Shown: positions 46,966 through 57,702 of the stretch, piece after piece
Position numbering within the stretch: position 1 is the first letter of the stretch
How the letters are laid out: each line of letters opens with the position of its first letter
Origin: Cellulomonas shaoxiangyii
GTDB taxonomy: Bacteria > Actinomycetota > Actinomycetes > Actinomycetales > Cellulomonadaceae
Direction of reading: 5' to 3'
DNA: 64,000 nt
NCBI RefSeq assembly: GCF_004798685.1
Contig: NZ_CP039291.1
Span: 2,232,001 to 2,296,000, forward strand
Translations under genes and position numbers: made by a program
Notes under the pieces: model-generated
Told to the model about the DNA's origin: nothing
Seen by the model: only the letters and a program-made list of their open reading frames with translations
Databases searched by the model: none

Positions 46966-49283
46966 ACCGGCCGCAGGGACCGGAGCAGGGCCTGCGCGCC
47001 GTCGTCGGCTCCGCGCTGTGCGTGGCCGCCACGTGGGCGAGCCTCCTGGCGCTGGGCGGCCTCGTCGTGGGGCGACGCTGGTTTGTCGTCGCCTGCGTGG
47101 CCGTCCTGCTGGTGGGCGCCGCCGCGGCCGCCGCCCGGGCGCTCACGCGCGTGTGGTGGGCGCCGACCGCCGTGGGCGCCGCCGTCGCCGCCGTCGGCGT
47201 CGCGCTGCGCTACGGCGCACCGCCCGGACGCCCGCAGTTCCTGCCCGACCCGGGCGCGTTCCGCCGCGCGTGGGCGCTCGCCCGCGAGGGCGTCGCCGTC
47301 GTCAACGACTCGTTCGTCCCCATGCCGGACGTGCGCCCCGGCGAGATGCTCGTCGTCGTCGGCGCCATCGGCGTCCTGCTGCTCGTCGACCTCGCCGTGC
47401 TGGGCCTGCGCGTGCCGGCGGTCGCCGGCCTCGCACTGCTCGCGCTGTGGGTGCCCGCGATCGTGCTGGGCTTCCCCGCCGGCGCGGCACCGGTGTTCTG
47501 GACCGGCGTGGTGTACCTCGCGCTGCTGGCGTTCGGCGCCGCCCCGCAGCACGCCCACGCGGGGCGTCGCCGTCGCATCGCGACCACCGGCGCGGGCGCC
47601 GGTCTGCTCGCCACCGTCGCGCTCGTCGCCGGACCACCGCTCATGGACGTCCCCGGGTGGGCGTCCGTGCGCCTCCCCCAGCTCGGGGCGGCGCCCGTGG
47701 GCCCGCTCGAGCTGAGCGACCAGCTCGACCTCCGCGAGAGCCTCGGCGCACGCTCGGCGCAGGAGGTGCTGCGCTACCGCGTCACGGACCCCACCGCGGG
47801 GCCCGACGAGGCGGCGGAGGGCGGCGCGGACGACACCGGACCCGTCCCCACCGCCTCCGCGAGCGGCCCGGCCGCGCGAGCCGTGGACGCACGGCTCGTC
47901 GGTCCCTTCCGGGCGTTCACGCTCGCGTCGTTCGACGGACGCACGTGGGACCGCGTCGAGCCGGAGGAGCTCCGGGAGTGGGACCGGTCCCTGCTGCTGT
48001 CGTCGGACCCCGAGGTCGCCGGCACGGTCCCCGACGCCGCGGCCGGCACGCTGGCCGAGGTCGACGTGGTCGTCGGGACCCTGGGCGAGCGGCGGCTGCC
48101 GGTCAGCACGCACCCGCGGACCGTCCAGGTGCCGGGCGTCTGGGGCTGGGACGCCGAGCGTGACGAGGTCGTCGGCGAGGACGCCACGGACGCGGACCTG
48201 GCGTACTCCATGCTCGTGCAGGTCCCCGAGCTCACCGCGGACGAGCTGCGCGCCGCCCCGGTCGGCAGGCCGCGGGACGCCGACCTGTACACGGCGGTGC
48301 CCGAGACCGAGCACCGCGAGGACGTCGAGCGCGTCGTCGCCGAGATCACCGCGGAGGCGCAGACCCCGTACGCCCAGGCGATGGCGCTGCAGGGCTGGTT
48401 CCGCTCCGCGACCAACTTCGCGTACGACACGCGCGTGCCACCGGCCCGGACCTCCGACGCGGTCTGGGACTTCCTCGAGTCGCGGCGCGGGTACTGCGTG
48501 CAGTTCGCGACGGCGATGACCGTCATGGCGCGGATGCTCGACATCCCCGCCCGCGTGGGCGTGGGCTTCCTGCCCGGCGAGCGGGCCGAGGACGGCACGT
48601 ACGTCGTCACCGGGCGCCTCGCGCACGCGTGGCCCGAGCTCTACTTCGAGGGGCAGGGCTGGGTCCGGTTCGAGCCGACTCCCGCGTCGCAGACGGGGGC
48701 CCCACCCGCGTGGGCGGACCCGTTCACGGGCGTCCAGGCCCCGAGCACGATCCCGGAGGAGTTCGCCGGCGGTCGCGCGACGCCCGGGCCGGCCGCCGGC
48801 GCGACCGCGCCCGCGGCGCCGGCGCCCGCGACGCAGGACGAGGGGGTCCCGTGGCAGGCGGTCGCCCTGACCGTCGCCCTCGGCGTCCTCGTGCTCGGCG
48901 GGGCCGCGACGCTGCTCGTCATGTCGCGGCGCGGACGCCGCGCGCTCGCGACGACGCCCGAGCACGCGTGGTCGACGCTGCGGCGGGAGCTCGCCCGCCT
49001 CGACGTGGAGTGGTCCGACGCGACGACGCCACGCGGGGCGCTGCACGACGTGCAGCGGACGCTGGTCCTGCGCACCGAGTCGACGCTCGACGGCGCGGCG
49101 CTCACGGCGTTCGAACGGCTCGTGGCCGCGGTCGAGGGCAGCCGTTACGCCCCGGCACCGCCTGCCGTCGACCCCGCCGAGCTGGACGGGTGGGTGGCGA
49201 CGGTGCGCGGCCGGGTGGCGGAGCTCGTCGGCGACCGCCCGCCAGCCGGCGCTGGGGCCCGATCGGCACGCGGCCGCTCCTGA
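46962..49283 (+). CDS. Membrane transglutaminase-like protein (DUF3488/TgpA family)
   Basis: 773 residues. Six or so N-terminal membrane helices (residues 10-215), a large extracytoplasmic part with a transglutaminase fold (Cys in RRGYCVQFATAMTVMARMLDIPARVGVGF, His in RLAHAWPELYFEGQGWVRFEP), one more helix (WQAVALTVALGVLVLGGAATLLV), and a cytoplasmic DUF4129-like tail. Likely cross-links or modifies envelope proteins; the substrate is unknown. GTG at 46962 is chosen from the GTGA overlap with the DUF58 gene. Confidence 0.9.
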   Translation: MNRPQGPEQGLRAVVGSALCVAATWASLLALGGLVVGRRWFVVACVAVLLVGAAAAAARALTRVWWAPTAVGAAVAAVGVALRYGAPPGRPQFLPDPGAFRRAWALAREGVAVVNDSFVPMPDVRPGEMLVVVGAIGVLLLVDLAVLGLRVPAVAGLALLALWVPAIVLGFPAGAAPVFWTGVVYLALLAFGAAPQHAHAGRRRRIATTGAGAGLLATVALVAGPPLMDVPGWASVRLPQLGAAPVGPLELSDQLDLRESLGARSAQEVLRYRVTDPTAGPDEAAEGGADDTGPVPTASASGPAARAVDARLVGPFRAFTLASFDGRTWDRVEPEELREWDRSLLLSSDPEVAGTVPDAAAGTLAEVDVVVGTLGERRLPVSTHPRTVQVPGVWGWDAERDEVVGEDATDADLAYSMLVQVPELTADELRAAPVGRPRDADLYTAVPETEHREDVERVVAEITAEAQTPYAQAMALQGWFRSATNFAYDTRVPPARTSDAVWDFLESRRGYCVQFATAMTVMARMLDIPARVGVGFLPGERAEDGTYVVTGRLAHAWPELYFEGQGWVRFEPTPASQTGAPPAWADPFTGVQAPSTIPEEFAGGRATPGPAAGATAPAAPAPATQDEGVPWQAVALTVALGVLVLGGAATLLVMSRRGRRALATTPEHAWSTLRRELARLDVEWSDATTPRGALHDVQRTLVLRTESTLDGAALTAFERLVAAVEGSRYAPAPPAVDPAELDGWVATVRGRVAELVGDRPPAGAGARSARGRS

Positions 49284-49350
49284 CCGGTCCACCCGGACGA
49301 ACGCGGGCGGCCTCTGCGGTGGCGTCCCGACGGGTGCCCTGACGCGACGA

Positions 49351-49376
49351 CGCCGTCGGCTCGGGAGCCGACGGCG
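49351..49376. terminator. Bidirectional hairpin between the transglutaminase and DUF3040 genes
   Basis: CGCCGTCGGCTC (49351-49362) pairs with GAGCCGACGGCG (49365-49376), 12-bp perfect arms. It lies between convergent genes; no U-tract. Confidence 0.65.
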
Positions 49377-49447
49377 CACCACGGGCAGGCCGACCGGGAC
49401 TCGCCGGTCACGCCCGGTCGGGTCCGGTCAGGACGTCAGGTGGACCG

Positions 49448-49852
49448 TCAGCGACCACCCTCGTTCCGGCGGCGGTCCCAGCGCTCCTCGAGGCGGGACA
49501 TGAAGCCCTGCTTGCGGCCCGCCGGCCGCCTGGCGGCCGCGGGCCGGACGGTCCCGTCGGGCCGGACCGCGCCCTGTGGTCCCGACCGCGGGCTCCGCGG
49601 GGTGGCGAAGGCGAAAGCCACGGCGGCGAACATCACGACGAAGCCGATGGCACCGAGCCACGGCAACGACGACGCGGCACCGACGACCAGCAGCAGGAGG
49701 CCGACGACGGCACCAGCGCCGGCGACGACGTACCGCGTGACCGGGCGACGGCCACCGCGGTTGGTCAGCGTGTTCGCGAGCCGAGGGTCGTCAGAGGTCA
49801 GCTGACGCTCCATCTGCTCGAGAACGCGCTGCTCGTACTCGGAGAGAGGCAT
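49448..49852 (-). CDS. DUF3040 membrane protein
   Basis: 134 residues. Begins MPLSEYEQRVLEQMERQL, the DUF3040 signature, followed by two membrane helices (TRYVVAGAGAVVGLLLLVVG, LPWLGAIGFVVMFAAVAFAF) and a basic C-terminal tail. Members lie near the dcw cluster in most actinobacteria; function unknown. An ATG follows the polymerase-like gene by 36 nt. A CATAGT (49880-49875) could be its -10. Confidence 0.88.
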   Translation of the reverse strand: MPLSEYEQRVLEQMERQLTSDDPRLANTLTNRGGRRPVTRYVVAGAGAVVGLLLLVVGAASSLPWLGAIGFVVMFAAVAFAFATPRSPRSGPQGAVRPDGTVRPAAARRPAGRKQGFMSRLEERWDRRRNEGGR

Positions 49853-49888
49853 GGCGACCCCCGTCGCACTCCGGTGGACTATGGGTGT

Positions 49889-51136
49889 TCAGGATATGTC
49901 GGCTATGACGATGGTGGTAGTCGAGCGCTGCGCCGGGCGAGCGACCGGAGCGGGTGAGACTCGCCACGCCGCCGGGCCGAGGGCCCCACGAGCACCCGTC
50001 GGCGGCACCCGGACCGACGGCACCGCCTCGTCCGCCTCCCCCGCGCGGGGTGCGCGGACCGTCGACGGGACGTCCGTCAACCCGCACACGGAGACGGCGA
50101 GGGACACCGGGACGGCGTCCCAGGCGACGCCCGCGAGCAGGGCGCGCGCGACCAGGTAGAGCTCCCGGGCGCTCCCGGACGGGGTGTCGAGCGTGCGGGA
50201 ACGGGTGAGCTCCGCACCGTCCGACGTCCGGACGGTGAGCACGACCGTCCGGCCGGCCTGCCGCCGCGCGTCCAGCGCGCGGCCGCACGCGCGTGCCGCC
50301 TCCCGCACGTGCTCCTCGAGCGCGGCCCGGCGCCCCGCCGCGTCCGCGCACGCGACGGCCGCACGGACCACCGGTTCCGCCGGTGCGCGCGGCGTCGGCA
50401 CGACCGGACGGGGGTCACGGCCCCAGGCCAGGTCCTGCAGCCACCGCGCGGTAGCCGGCCGACCCAGGCCCCGCAGGCTCGCGGGCGACGCGTCGGCGAG
50501 CTGAGCCAGACCGCGGATGCCCTGGGCGGCCAGCGCCGCCTCCAACGGGCCGTCGACCTCGGCGAGCGCCGCGACGGGGTGCGCGCGCAGGAACCGGGCG
50601 GTCGCCGCACGCGGCACGAGCAGCACGCCGTCGGGCCGGGCGGACCGCCCGGCGAGCCGCGCGACCACCTTGGTCGCGCCGATGCCGACGGACGAGCCGA
50701 CGCCGTACCGCTCGCGGAGGCGGTCACGGACGGTCCAGGCGATCCGGGTCGGCGGCCCGAGCCGCCGCCGGGCGCCGCCGACGTCGACGTAGGCGGCGGC
50801 CGTCGTCCCGACCGGCTCCACGAGCGCCGTGACCTCCTCCAGCACGGCGAGCAGACCGTCCCGCACGGCCGCGACCGCGACCGGGTCCACCGGGACCACC
50901 ACGGCGTGCGGGCAGCGCGCCAGCGCGGCACCGAGGTCGTCGCCTCGCCCGACGCCGAACGCGCGGGCCTCGGGCGACGCGTCGTGCACCATGCCCCCCG
51001 CGCCGACGAGCACGGGCAGTCCCGTGAGCTGCGGCCGGCGCGCGAGCGCGACCTGGACCGCGGGCGCGTCCACCTCGACGTGCAGGACGTGGCAGCCGTC
51101 CTCCGCGGGTACCGCCCGCGCCGGGGCGCCCGTCAC
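49889..51136 (-). CDS. Y-family DNA polymerase homologue with lost catalytic residues
   Basis: 415 residues of DinB/ImuB-type fold. Palm and finger signatures survive (SVGIGATKVVARLAGRSARPDG, LRGLGRPATARWL), but the catalytic carboxylates do not: DinB HVDMD is HVEVD, the steric-gate FF is PA, and the catalytic SLDEAYLDV is TTAAAYVDV, with Asp-Glu changed to Ala-Ala. It is therefore probably a non-catalytic subunit, like ImuB. No clear C-terminal beta-clamp peptide. The GTG at 51136 overlaps the HEPN gene stop (GTGA), so it is SOS-controlled through that operon. Confidence 0.82.
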   Translation of the reverse strand: MTGAPARAVPAEDGCHVLHVEVDAPAVQVALARRPQLTGLPVLVGAGGMVHDASPEARAFGVGRGDDLGAALARCPHAVVVPVDPVAVAAVRDGLLAVLEEVTALVEPVGTTAAAYVDVGGARRRLGPPTRIAWTVRDRLRERYGVGSSVGIGATKVVARLAGRSARPDGVLLVPRAATARFLRAHPVAALAEVDGPLEAALAAQGIRGLAQLADASPASLRGLGRPATARWLQDLAWGRDPRPVVPTPRAPAEPVVRAAVACADAAGRRAALEEHVREAARACGRALDARRQAGRTVVLTVRTSDGAELTRSRTLDTPSGSARELYLVARALLAGVAWDAVPVSLAVSVCGLTDVPSTVRAPRAGEADEAVPSVRVPPTGARGALGPAAWRVSPAPVARPAQRSTTTIVIADIS

Positions 51137-51579
51137 CGGGACGCCGCTGCGTGCGCCGGCACGTCACCCGCGCGGTCCGCGAGCAGCGCACGCGCCGCGT
51201 CGACGAGGTCCTCGGCAGCGCACAGGGCGCGCTCCGCACGCGCGTCGGACACGAGCTCGAACCGGCCCGCGTCCACCGCCGAGCGCAGCGCCGCCGACTG
51301 GGCGAAGAGGGCCGAGTGCGCGTGCAGCTCGGGGGCCACCGCGTCGAGCATCCCCCACACCGTGCGCGGCGCCCCGCGCCCCGACGGCCGCCCGCGAGCG
51401 GCGACCACGGCCGCACCGGCCCGCAGCGCGGCGAGGTGCGCGTGCGAGAACATCTCCCACGGCTCACCCGAGAACTGGGCGGCGAGCAGCTCGGCGTCCG
51501 CCCGCGCCAGCAGGTCGGCGGTCTGGGGCGGCAGCACGGTCGTCGCTCCGGGCCGCAGGACGCTCACCGGTCCGGCCAT
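51133..51579 (-). CDS. SAV_6107-type HEPN domain protein
   Basis: 148 residues, nearly all alpha-helical (LLARADAELLAAQFSGEPWEMFSHAHLAALRAGAAVVAARG), matching small HEPN proteins of the SAV_6107 kind. The RxxxxH motif of HEPN RNases is not obvious. ATG at 51579 follows GGAGGT at 8 nt; upstream starts would lie before the predicted transcript start. It is the first gene of the operon with the polymerase-like gene, and its promoter contains a LexA box. Confidence 0.78.
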   Translation of the reverse strand: MAGPVSVLRPGATTVLPPQTADLLARADAELLAAQFSGEPWEMFSHAHLAALRAGAAVVAARGRPSGRGAPRTVWGMLDAVAPELHAHSALFAQSAALRSAVDAGRFELVSDARAERALCAAEDLVDAARALLADRAGDVPAHAAASR

Positions 51580-51619
51580 CGCACCCACCTCCCGTCGCGG
51601 CGGAACACCCGCCGACACC

Positions 51620-51648
51620 ATGATCGAACAAGTGTTCGATCGACGCAA
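51620..51648 (-). promoter_or_regulatory. SOS promoter with LexA box between -35 and -10
   Basis: Minus strand TTGCGT (51648-51643), 17-bp spacer, GATCAT (51625-51620). The spacer holds TCGAACACTTGTTCGA (51639-51624), a perfect match to the actinobacterial LexA box TCGAAC-N4-GTTCGA. LexA bound there would block RNA polymerase directly. Start predicted near 51613. Confidence 0.85.
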
Positions 51649-51689
51649 GACCCTGCACGGCCGGCGTCAGCCGCCGGTTACCGTGAGCC

Positions 51690-52631
51690 GTGGCCCGTCG
51701 TCCCGCATCCTCCCGCCGACCACCGACACGCGAACCCGACGTGGCGCCCTGGCCCGTCGGGCCCGTCGCCGTCGCGACCGGCACGGCGCAGGTGGTGCCC
51801 GAGCCGGGCCGGCCACGTGCCGCCACCCTGCTCGTCAACGGCGTGCCCAGCTCGTTCGTCGACCTCGACGACCCCGACCTGCTCGACTTCGAGTACATGC
51901 AGCAGATGGCGGCCGTCGTCGACACGTTCGCCGCGCGGCGCCCTGACCCGGCCGTCCTGCACCTCGGCGCGGGCGGCTGCGCGCTCGCGCGGACGCTCGC
52001 CCACCGGCACCCCGGTGCGCGCCAGCTCGCGGTGGAGCTCGACGGCGAGCTCGCGCGGCTCGTGCGGGCGTGGTTCGCGCTGCCACGTGCGCCACGGCTG
52101 CGCCTGCGCACCGGTGAGGCGCGCACGGAGCTGGCCGGCATGGCCGACGCCTCGTGGGACGTCGTCGTGCGCGACGTGTTCGCCGGGGACCGGACGCCCG
52201 AGCACCTGACGTCCGCCGAGGTCGCGCGTGACGTCGCGCGCGTGCTCCGGCCGGGCGGCCTGTACCTGGCCAACTGCGCCGACCGTCCGCCGCTCGCGCT
52301 GGCGCGCGCGGAGGCCGCGACCCTCGCGACCGTCTTCCGGTACGTGGCGGTGGTCGCGGAGCCCGGGCAGCTGCGCGGCCGGCACTACGGCAACCTCGTC
52401 CTGGCGGGGACCGACGAGGACGGGCTGCTCGACGACCCCGGCCTCGCGCGGACGCTGCGCACGCTGCCCGTGCCCGCGCGCGTGCTCGTGGGTGCCGACG
52501 CGCGCGCGTTCGTCGGCCGGGCGGCACCCCTGCGGGACGCGGACGTCGCGGCGCCGCCCGTCGACCCCGGCGCGGAGGCGGGCGACGTCGCCGCACCGGA
52601 CGCACCGGCGGCCGCGGACGTCTGCGCCTGA
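51690..52631 (+). CDS. Spermidine-synthase-like methyltransferase
   Basis: 313 residues of Rossmann fold like SpeE: VLHLGAGGCALARTLAHRHP, QLAVELDGELARLVRAWF, DVVVRDVFAGDRTPEHLT. The key aspartates for polyamine binding in SpeE are not all present and the N-terminal oligomerisation domain is short, so it is more likely a methyltransferase-like paralogue. A Pro/Ala/Asp-rich tail follows residue 270. GTG at 51690; TACCGT 5 nt upstream could be the -10. Divergent from the LexA-controlled operon. Confidence 0.78.
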   Translation: MARRPASSRRPPTREPDVAPWPVGPVAVATGTAQVVPEPGRPRAATLLVNGVPSSFVDLDDPDLLDFEYMQQMAAVVDTFAARRPDPAVLHLGAGGCALARTLAHRHPGARQLAVELDGELARLVRAWFALPRAPRLRLRTGEARTELAGMADASWDVVVRDVFAGDRTPEHLTSAEVARDVARVLRPGGLYLANCADRPPLALARAEAATLATVFRYVAVVAEPGQLRGRHYGNLVLAGTDEDGLLDDPGLARTLRTLPVPARVLVGADARAFVGRAAPLRDADVAAPPVDPGAEAGDVAAPDAPAAADVCA

Positions 52632-52654
52632 CCCGCCCCACCGCGCGGGACGAC

Positions 52655-52687
52655 GACGGGGCCGCACCCCGTGGGTGCGGCCCCGTC
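52655..52687. terminator. Strong bidirectional terminator hairpin
   Basis: GACGGGGCCGCACC (52655-52668) and GGTGCGGCCCCGTC (52674-52687): 14-bp perfect stem, 5-nt loop, between convergent methyltransferase and cold-shock genes. Confidence 0.75.
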
Positions 52688-52731
52688 CTCACGTCGCCGG
52701 GCGGTGCCCGGTACCGCTCACGACGCTCCGG

Positions 52732-52935
52732 TCACAGCGGACGGACGTTCTCCGCCTGCGGACCCTTCGCGCCCTGCGTGATCTCGAACTCCACGCGCTG
52801 CCCCTCGTCGAGCGAGCGGTAGCCCTGCGAGTCGATGGCCGAGTAGTGGACGAAGACGTCGGCGCCGCCGCCGTCCTGGGCGATGAACCCGTAGCCCTTC
52901 TCGGCGTTGAACCACTTGACCGCACCCTGTGCCAT
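52732..52935 (-). CDS. Cold-shock protein
   Basis: 67 residues, single cold-shock domain with RNP1 KGYGFIAQ and RNP2 DVFVHYSAI. Binds single-stranded nucleic acid and melts RNA structure. It starts [19 protein letters not shown] long upstream gap (about 295 nt) is typical of the leader of cold-shock genes, but temperature control cannot be shown here. ATG follows GGAAG. Confidence 0.95.
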   Translation of the reverse strand: MAQGAVKWFNAEKGYGFIAQDGGGADVFVHYSAIDSQGYRSLDEGQRVEFEITQGAKGPQAENVRPL

Positions 52936-53230
52936 GTCGTGCTTCCTTCGCGTCCCACCGGTGACCGACGCGAGCCTTCGTGCCCGCGCCGCGCCGCAAT
53001 GCCTCACGTCCTGCACCGGGTGGTCCGACCCAGGGGGCCGGCGGTTCCGCACTGCGCCCCGACGGGCGACCACGGGCCCGGTCGAGCGTCCGTACGTCAC
53101 TGCAACGGCTGCATCCTTGCACCAACGGTGTGGCGTACGCCACGTCGTCGGACGCCCGTCCGCATCCGAACCGCAACGATCCGGTCACGACGGCCGCGTG
53201 CGGCGCCGCACGCCGGCGACGCTCCGCGCG
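52936..53230 (-). promoter_or_regulatory. Leader and promoter region of the cold-shock gene
   Basis: 295 bp between csp and the PAC2 gene without a gene. It contains the palindrome GTGGCGTACGCCAC (53130-53143) and a GC-rich stretch near csp that could fold. No -10 is certain. Confidence 0.45.
53130..53143. promoter_or_regulatory. Palindrome GTGGCGTACGCCAC
   Basis: Perfect 14-bp palindrome about 195 bp upstream of the csp start; differs by one base from the element upstream of moxR. Regulator unknown. Confidence 0.5.
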
Positions 53231-54184
53231 TCAGCGCTCCGGGCCGTCGTCCGTCTGCTCGGCGAGGAAGCGCTCGAGCTCCGCGCCGATCTCCTCGGCG
53301 GTCGGCAGGTCCGTCGCCTGCGCGAGCAGGCTCGTGCGACCGATGCTGCGGGTGAACGCGTCGTACTGCTCCTCGAGCGCCTCGACGACGGACGCAACCT
53401 CGGGCGCCTGCGCGACCTGCCGCTCCACCTCGCGCATCGCCTCCTCGGCCGCGGGCTGCAGCGCCGCGACGGCCAGGTCCAGGCCCGTCGCACGCTCCAC
53501 CTGCCGCAGGGCGGTGACGCCCGCCGTCGGGTACGCGGACTGCGCCAGGTAGTGCGGGACGTGCACCGCGAACCCGACGGCGTCGTGGCCCTGCTCGCCG
53601 AGGCGCAGCTCGAGCAGCGCGGCCGCACTGGCGGGCACCTGGACGGTGCCGAAGAACGACTGGTGGTCGGCGACGAGCTCGGCGCGGGTCGCGTGCGCGG
53701 TGACCGACGTCGGTCGCGTGTGCGGCACACCCATCGGGATCCCGTGCACGCCCACGACGAGCGGCACCTCGAAGCGCTCGACGACCTGGCGGACGGCCGA
53801 CGCCCACCGCTCCCACTGCGTGTCCGGCTCGACGCCGTGCAGCAGGAGGAACGGCACGCCGGCGGCGTCCTCGAGCACGTCCACGACCAGCTCGGGCGCG
53901 TCGTACTCGGTCCACGTGTCACCGTCGAACGTCATCACCGGACGGCGCGACCGGTAGTCGAGGAGCTGGTCGACGTCGAAGGTGACGAGCCGCTCGCCCG
54001 TGCCGGCCGACAGCAGGTGGTCGGCCGCGACCTGACCTGCCTGACCGGCGTCGACGAAGCCGCGGACCGCGTGCAGCAGCACCGGGCCCGTGCCGCCCGC
54101 CGTGCGCGCGTCCAGGCGCTCGGCGACCTGCGCGTCCACGTCGTAGATGCCCCGGGGGTCCAGCATGTCGCTCCACTCACTCAC
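53231..54184 (-). CDS. PAC2-family protein (proteasome-assembly chaperone homologue)
   Basis: 317 residues. The PAC2 domain runs from PVLLHAVRGFVDAGQAGQVAADHLL to ATGLDLAVAALQPAAEE. Members in actinobacteria are common and have an uncertain role; the name comes from the eukaryotic proteasome chaperone. The C-terminal 80 residues are a coiled coil (LEEQYDAFTRSIGRTSLLAQ). GTG at 54184 is used; ATG at codon 7 is possible. Confidence 0.85.
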   Translation of the reverse strand: MSEWSDMLDPRGIYDVDAQVAERLDARTAGGTGPVLLHAVRGFVDAGQAGQVAADHLLSAGTGERLVTFDVDQLLDYRSRRPVMTFDGDTWTEYDAPELVVDVLEDAAGVPFLLLHGVEPDTQWERWASAVRQVVERFEVPLVVGVHGIPMGVPHTRPTSVTAHATRAELVADHQSFFGTVQVPASAAALLELRLGEQGHDAVGFAVHVPHYLAQSAYPTAGVTALRQVERATGLDLAVAALQPAAEEAMREVERQVAQAPEVASVVEALEEQYDAFTRSIGRTSLLAQATDLPTAEEIGAELERFLAEQTDDGPER

Positions 54185-54275
54185 GTCGTCGTCCTGTCAC
54201 GGGGTGCAACGCCGCAGGGCCCGCGGCTCTTCCCGCGGCGGGCACGTCGACGCCCCGAGGCCTCGACGGGCGCGC

Positions 54276-54713
54276 TCAGCGACCCGGCAGCCGCACGACC
54301 TCGACGAAGAACTCGTCGATCTGGCGGACCACGTCGATGAACCGGTCGAAGTCGACGGGCTTGGTGACGTACGCGTTCGCGTGCAGCGAGTACATCCGCA
54401 GCACGTCCTCCTCCGCCTCGGACGTCGTGAGGACGACGACGGGGATGGACCGCAGCGCCGCGTCGGACTTCAGGGCCTCGAGGACCTCGCGCCCGTCCAT
54501 CCGCGGCAGGTTGAGGTCGAGCAGGATGAGGTCGGGCGTAGGGGCGTCGGCGTGCTCCCCCTGCTTGCGCAGGAACTCGAGCGCGCTGACGCCGTCGGAG
54601 ACGACCGAGAGGCGGTTGCGGACCTTGTTGTGCTCGAACGCCTCGCGCGTCATGAGCACGTCGCCCGGGTCGTCCTCGACGAGGAGCACCTCGATCGTCT
54701 TCTGGTCCGCCAC
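54276..54713 (-). CDS. Stand-alone response regulator receiver (Rcp1 type)
   Basis: 145 residues, receiver domain only. Acidic pair EDDPGD, phospho-acceptor Asp in [13 protein letters not shown], Thr/Ser in [11 protein letters not shown], Lys in VTKPVDF. The long form of beta4-alpha4 ([11 protein letters not shown]) resembles Rcp1 receivers paired with phytochrome-type kinases. The start is GTG at 54713, which has GGAG 6 nt upstream; a GTG at 54737 overlapping the kinase stop is an alternative. No output domain, so it likely relays or buffers phosphate from the adjacent kinase. Confidence 0.88.
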   Translation of the reverse strand: MADQKTIEVLLVEDDPGDVLMTREAFEHNKVRNRLSVVSDGVSALEFLRKQGEHADAPTPDLILLDLNLPRMDGREVLEALKSDAALRSIPVVVLTTSEAEEDVLRMYSLHANAYVTKPVDFDRFIDVVRQIDEFFVEVVRLPGR

Positions 54714-54733
54714 GTTCCGCTCCGTCCGTCCCC

Positions 54734-56304
<1,571 letters not shown>

Positions 56305-56308
<4 letters not shown>

Positions 56309-57522
56309 GCGCCCCACCCGACCAGCACGACGGCGGCGTCGTCGACGAGGTCGCCGCCGTGGCGCGCACGGACGGCGCCGATCAGGTGGCCGAGCACGGG
56401 GTCCTCCTCCTGGCCGCGGACCGGCACGGGCGCACCGCTCGTGGCACGCAGCGTCGCGTCGGTGAGCTCCATCAGCCCGGCCTTGCCGAGCCGTTCGCCG
56501 CCGGGCCCCACGGTGGCCTCCAGCAGCCCGTCGGTGTACATCAGCACGCGCCACGACGCGCCCAGGTCCAGCCGGCGCGCGGGCCACCCGCCCCCGACGG
56601 GGATGCCGAGCGCCCGGCCGCGCGAGTCGGCGGGCAGCAGCCGGGAGTGCTCGCCGAGCAGCAGCGGCACGGGATGGCCCGCGAGATACAGGTCCGCCGA
56701 GCGACGGTCGGGCGCGATGGCGAGCATCGAGACGGTCGTGAAGACCTCGGGCCGTGCCCGCTCGGCCTCGAGGACCCGCTCGAGCAGCACGAGCACCTCG
56801 CCGGCCGGCACGTCGGCCAGCACGAGGGTGCGCCACGCGGTGCGCAGCGTGGCCCCGAGCGCGGCCTCGTCCGGCCCGTGCCCGCACACGTCGCCCACGA
56901 TGGCGAGCACGCGCCCGTCGGGGCGCTCGACCACGTCGTAGAAGTCGCCGCCGAGCAGACCGTCGCGTCCCGCGCGGTAGCCGACCCGCACCTCGAGGCG
57001 CGGGTCCGCCAGCACGGGACGGGGCAGCAGAGCCCGCTCGAGGCGCGTGGTCTCCGCCGCGCGCACCAGGCTGCGGTACAGGGCGCGGTCGGTGTCCTCG
57101 AGGCGACGGCGCTGGACGGCGTAGCGCACGGCGCGCGCGAGGCTGTCCCCCTCGACGTCGCCCTTCATGAGGTAGTCCTGCGCGCCGACGGCGAGCGCGG
57201 CGAGCCCCGCGTCGGTGTCCGTGAGGCCGGTCAGCACGACGATCGGGGGCGCGCCGGCCGCCAGGACGCGCTCGAGCGCCCCCAGGCCCATCGCGTCGGG
57301 GAGGCCGAGGTCGAGCAGGACGCAGTCGACGTCGAGGTGGGCGAGCGCCTCGTCCACCGAGCGCGCCCAGACGATGCCGCCGGCGAGCCCCGCGTCGGCG
57401 AGGTGCTCCTGGACCAGCAGCGCGTCGCCCTCGTCGTCCTCGACGAGCAGGATGCGCAGCCCGGCGTCGACGTCGGCGCGGCCGCGCAGGTCGTCGTGCG
57501 ACGTGGCCGGGGAGGTCGTCAA
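56305..57522 (-). CDS. Response regulator with SpoIIE/PP2C phosphatase output
   Basis: 405 residues: receiver (25-140; EDDEGD, VLLDLGLPDAMGLGAL, VGAQDYLMKG), a short helical linker, and a PP2C-type serine phosphatase (GGDFYDVVERPDG, GDVCGHGPDEAALGA, YTDGLLEA). Such proteins usually dephosphorylate an anti-anti-sigma factor; none is in view. TTG at 57522 is taken as the start, as AAGGACGGG lies upstream and no ATG or GTG is near. It is the first gene of the signalling operon, divergent from helD. Confidence 0.88.
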
Positions 57523-57657
57523 CGCCCGTCCTTCCGCAGGTCTGCCCGCCTGGTGCGGGATCGGCAGGGAGAACTGTAGGGCAGCGCTCCGACGGCGGGG
57601 CACCCGGCCGCCGACACGCCCCGGGCGCCGCACCGCACGGGCGGGCCCGTGGGAGCG

Positions 57658-57663
57658 GATAAT
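57658..57663 (+). promoter_or_regulatory. -10 element GATAAT of helD
   Basis: GATAAT in the 180-bp gap upstream of helD; start near 57670, leader about 33 nt to the GTG at 57703. The rifampicin-associated element described before some Streptomyces helR genes is not seen. Confidence 0.45.
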
Positions 57664-57702
57664 GGACGGCCGCCCGTGCGCCCGCACGGCCGGACGACGG
57701 GG

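Noticed and set aside
57523..57702. Rifampicin-associated element upstream of helD
   Set aside because: I looked for the 19-bp inverted element reported before rifampicin-induced actinobacterial genes and did not find it; only GATAAT stands out.
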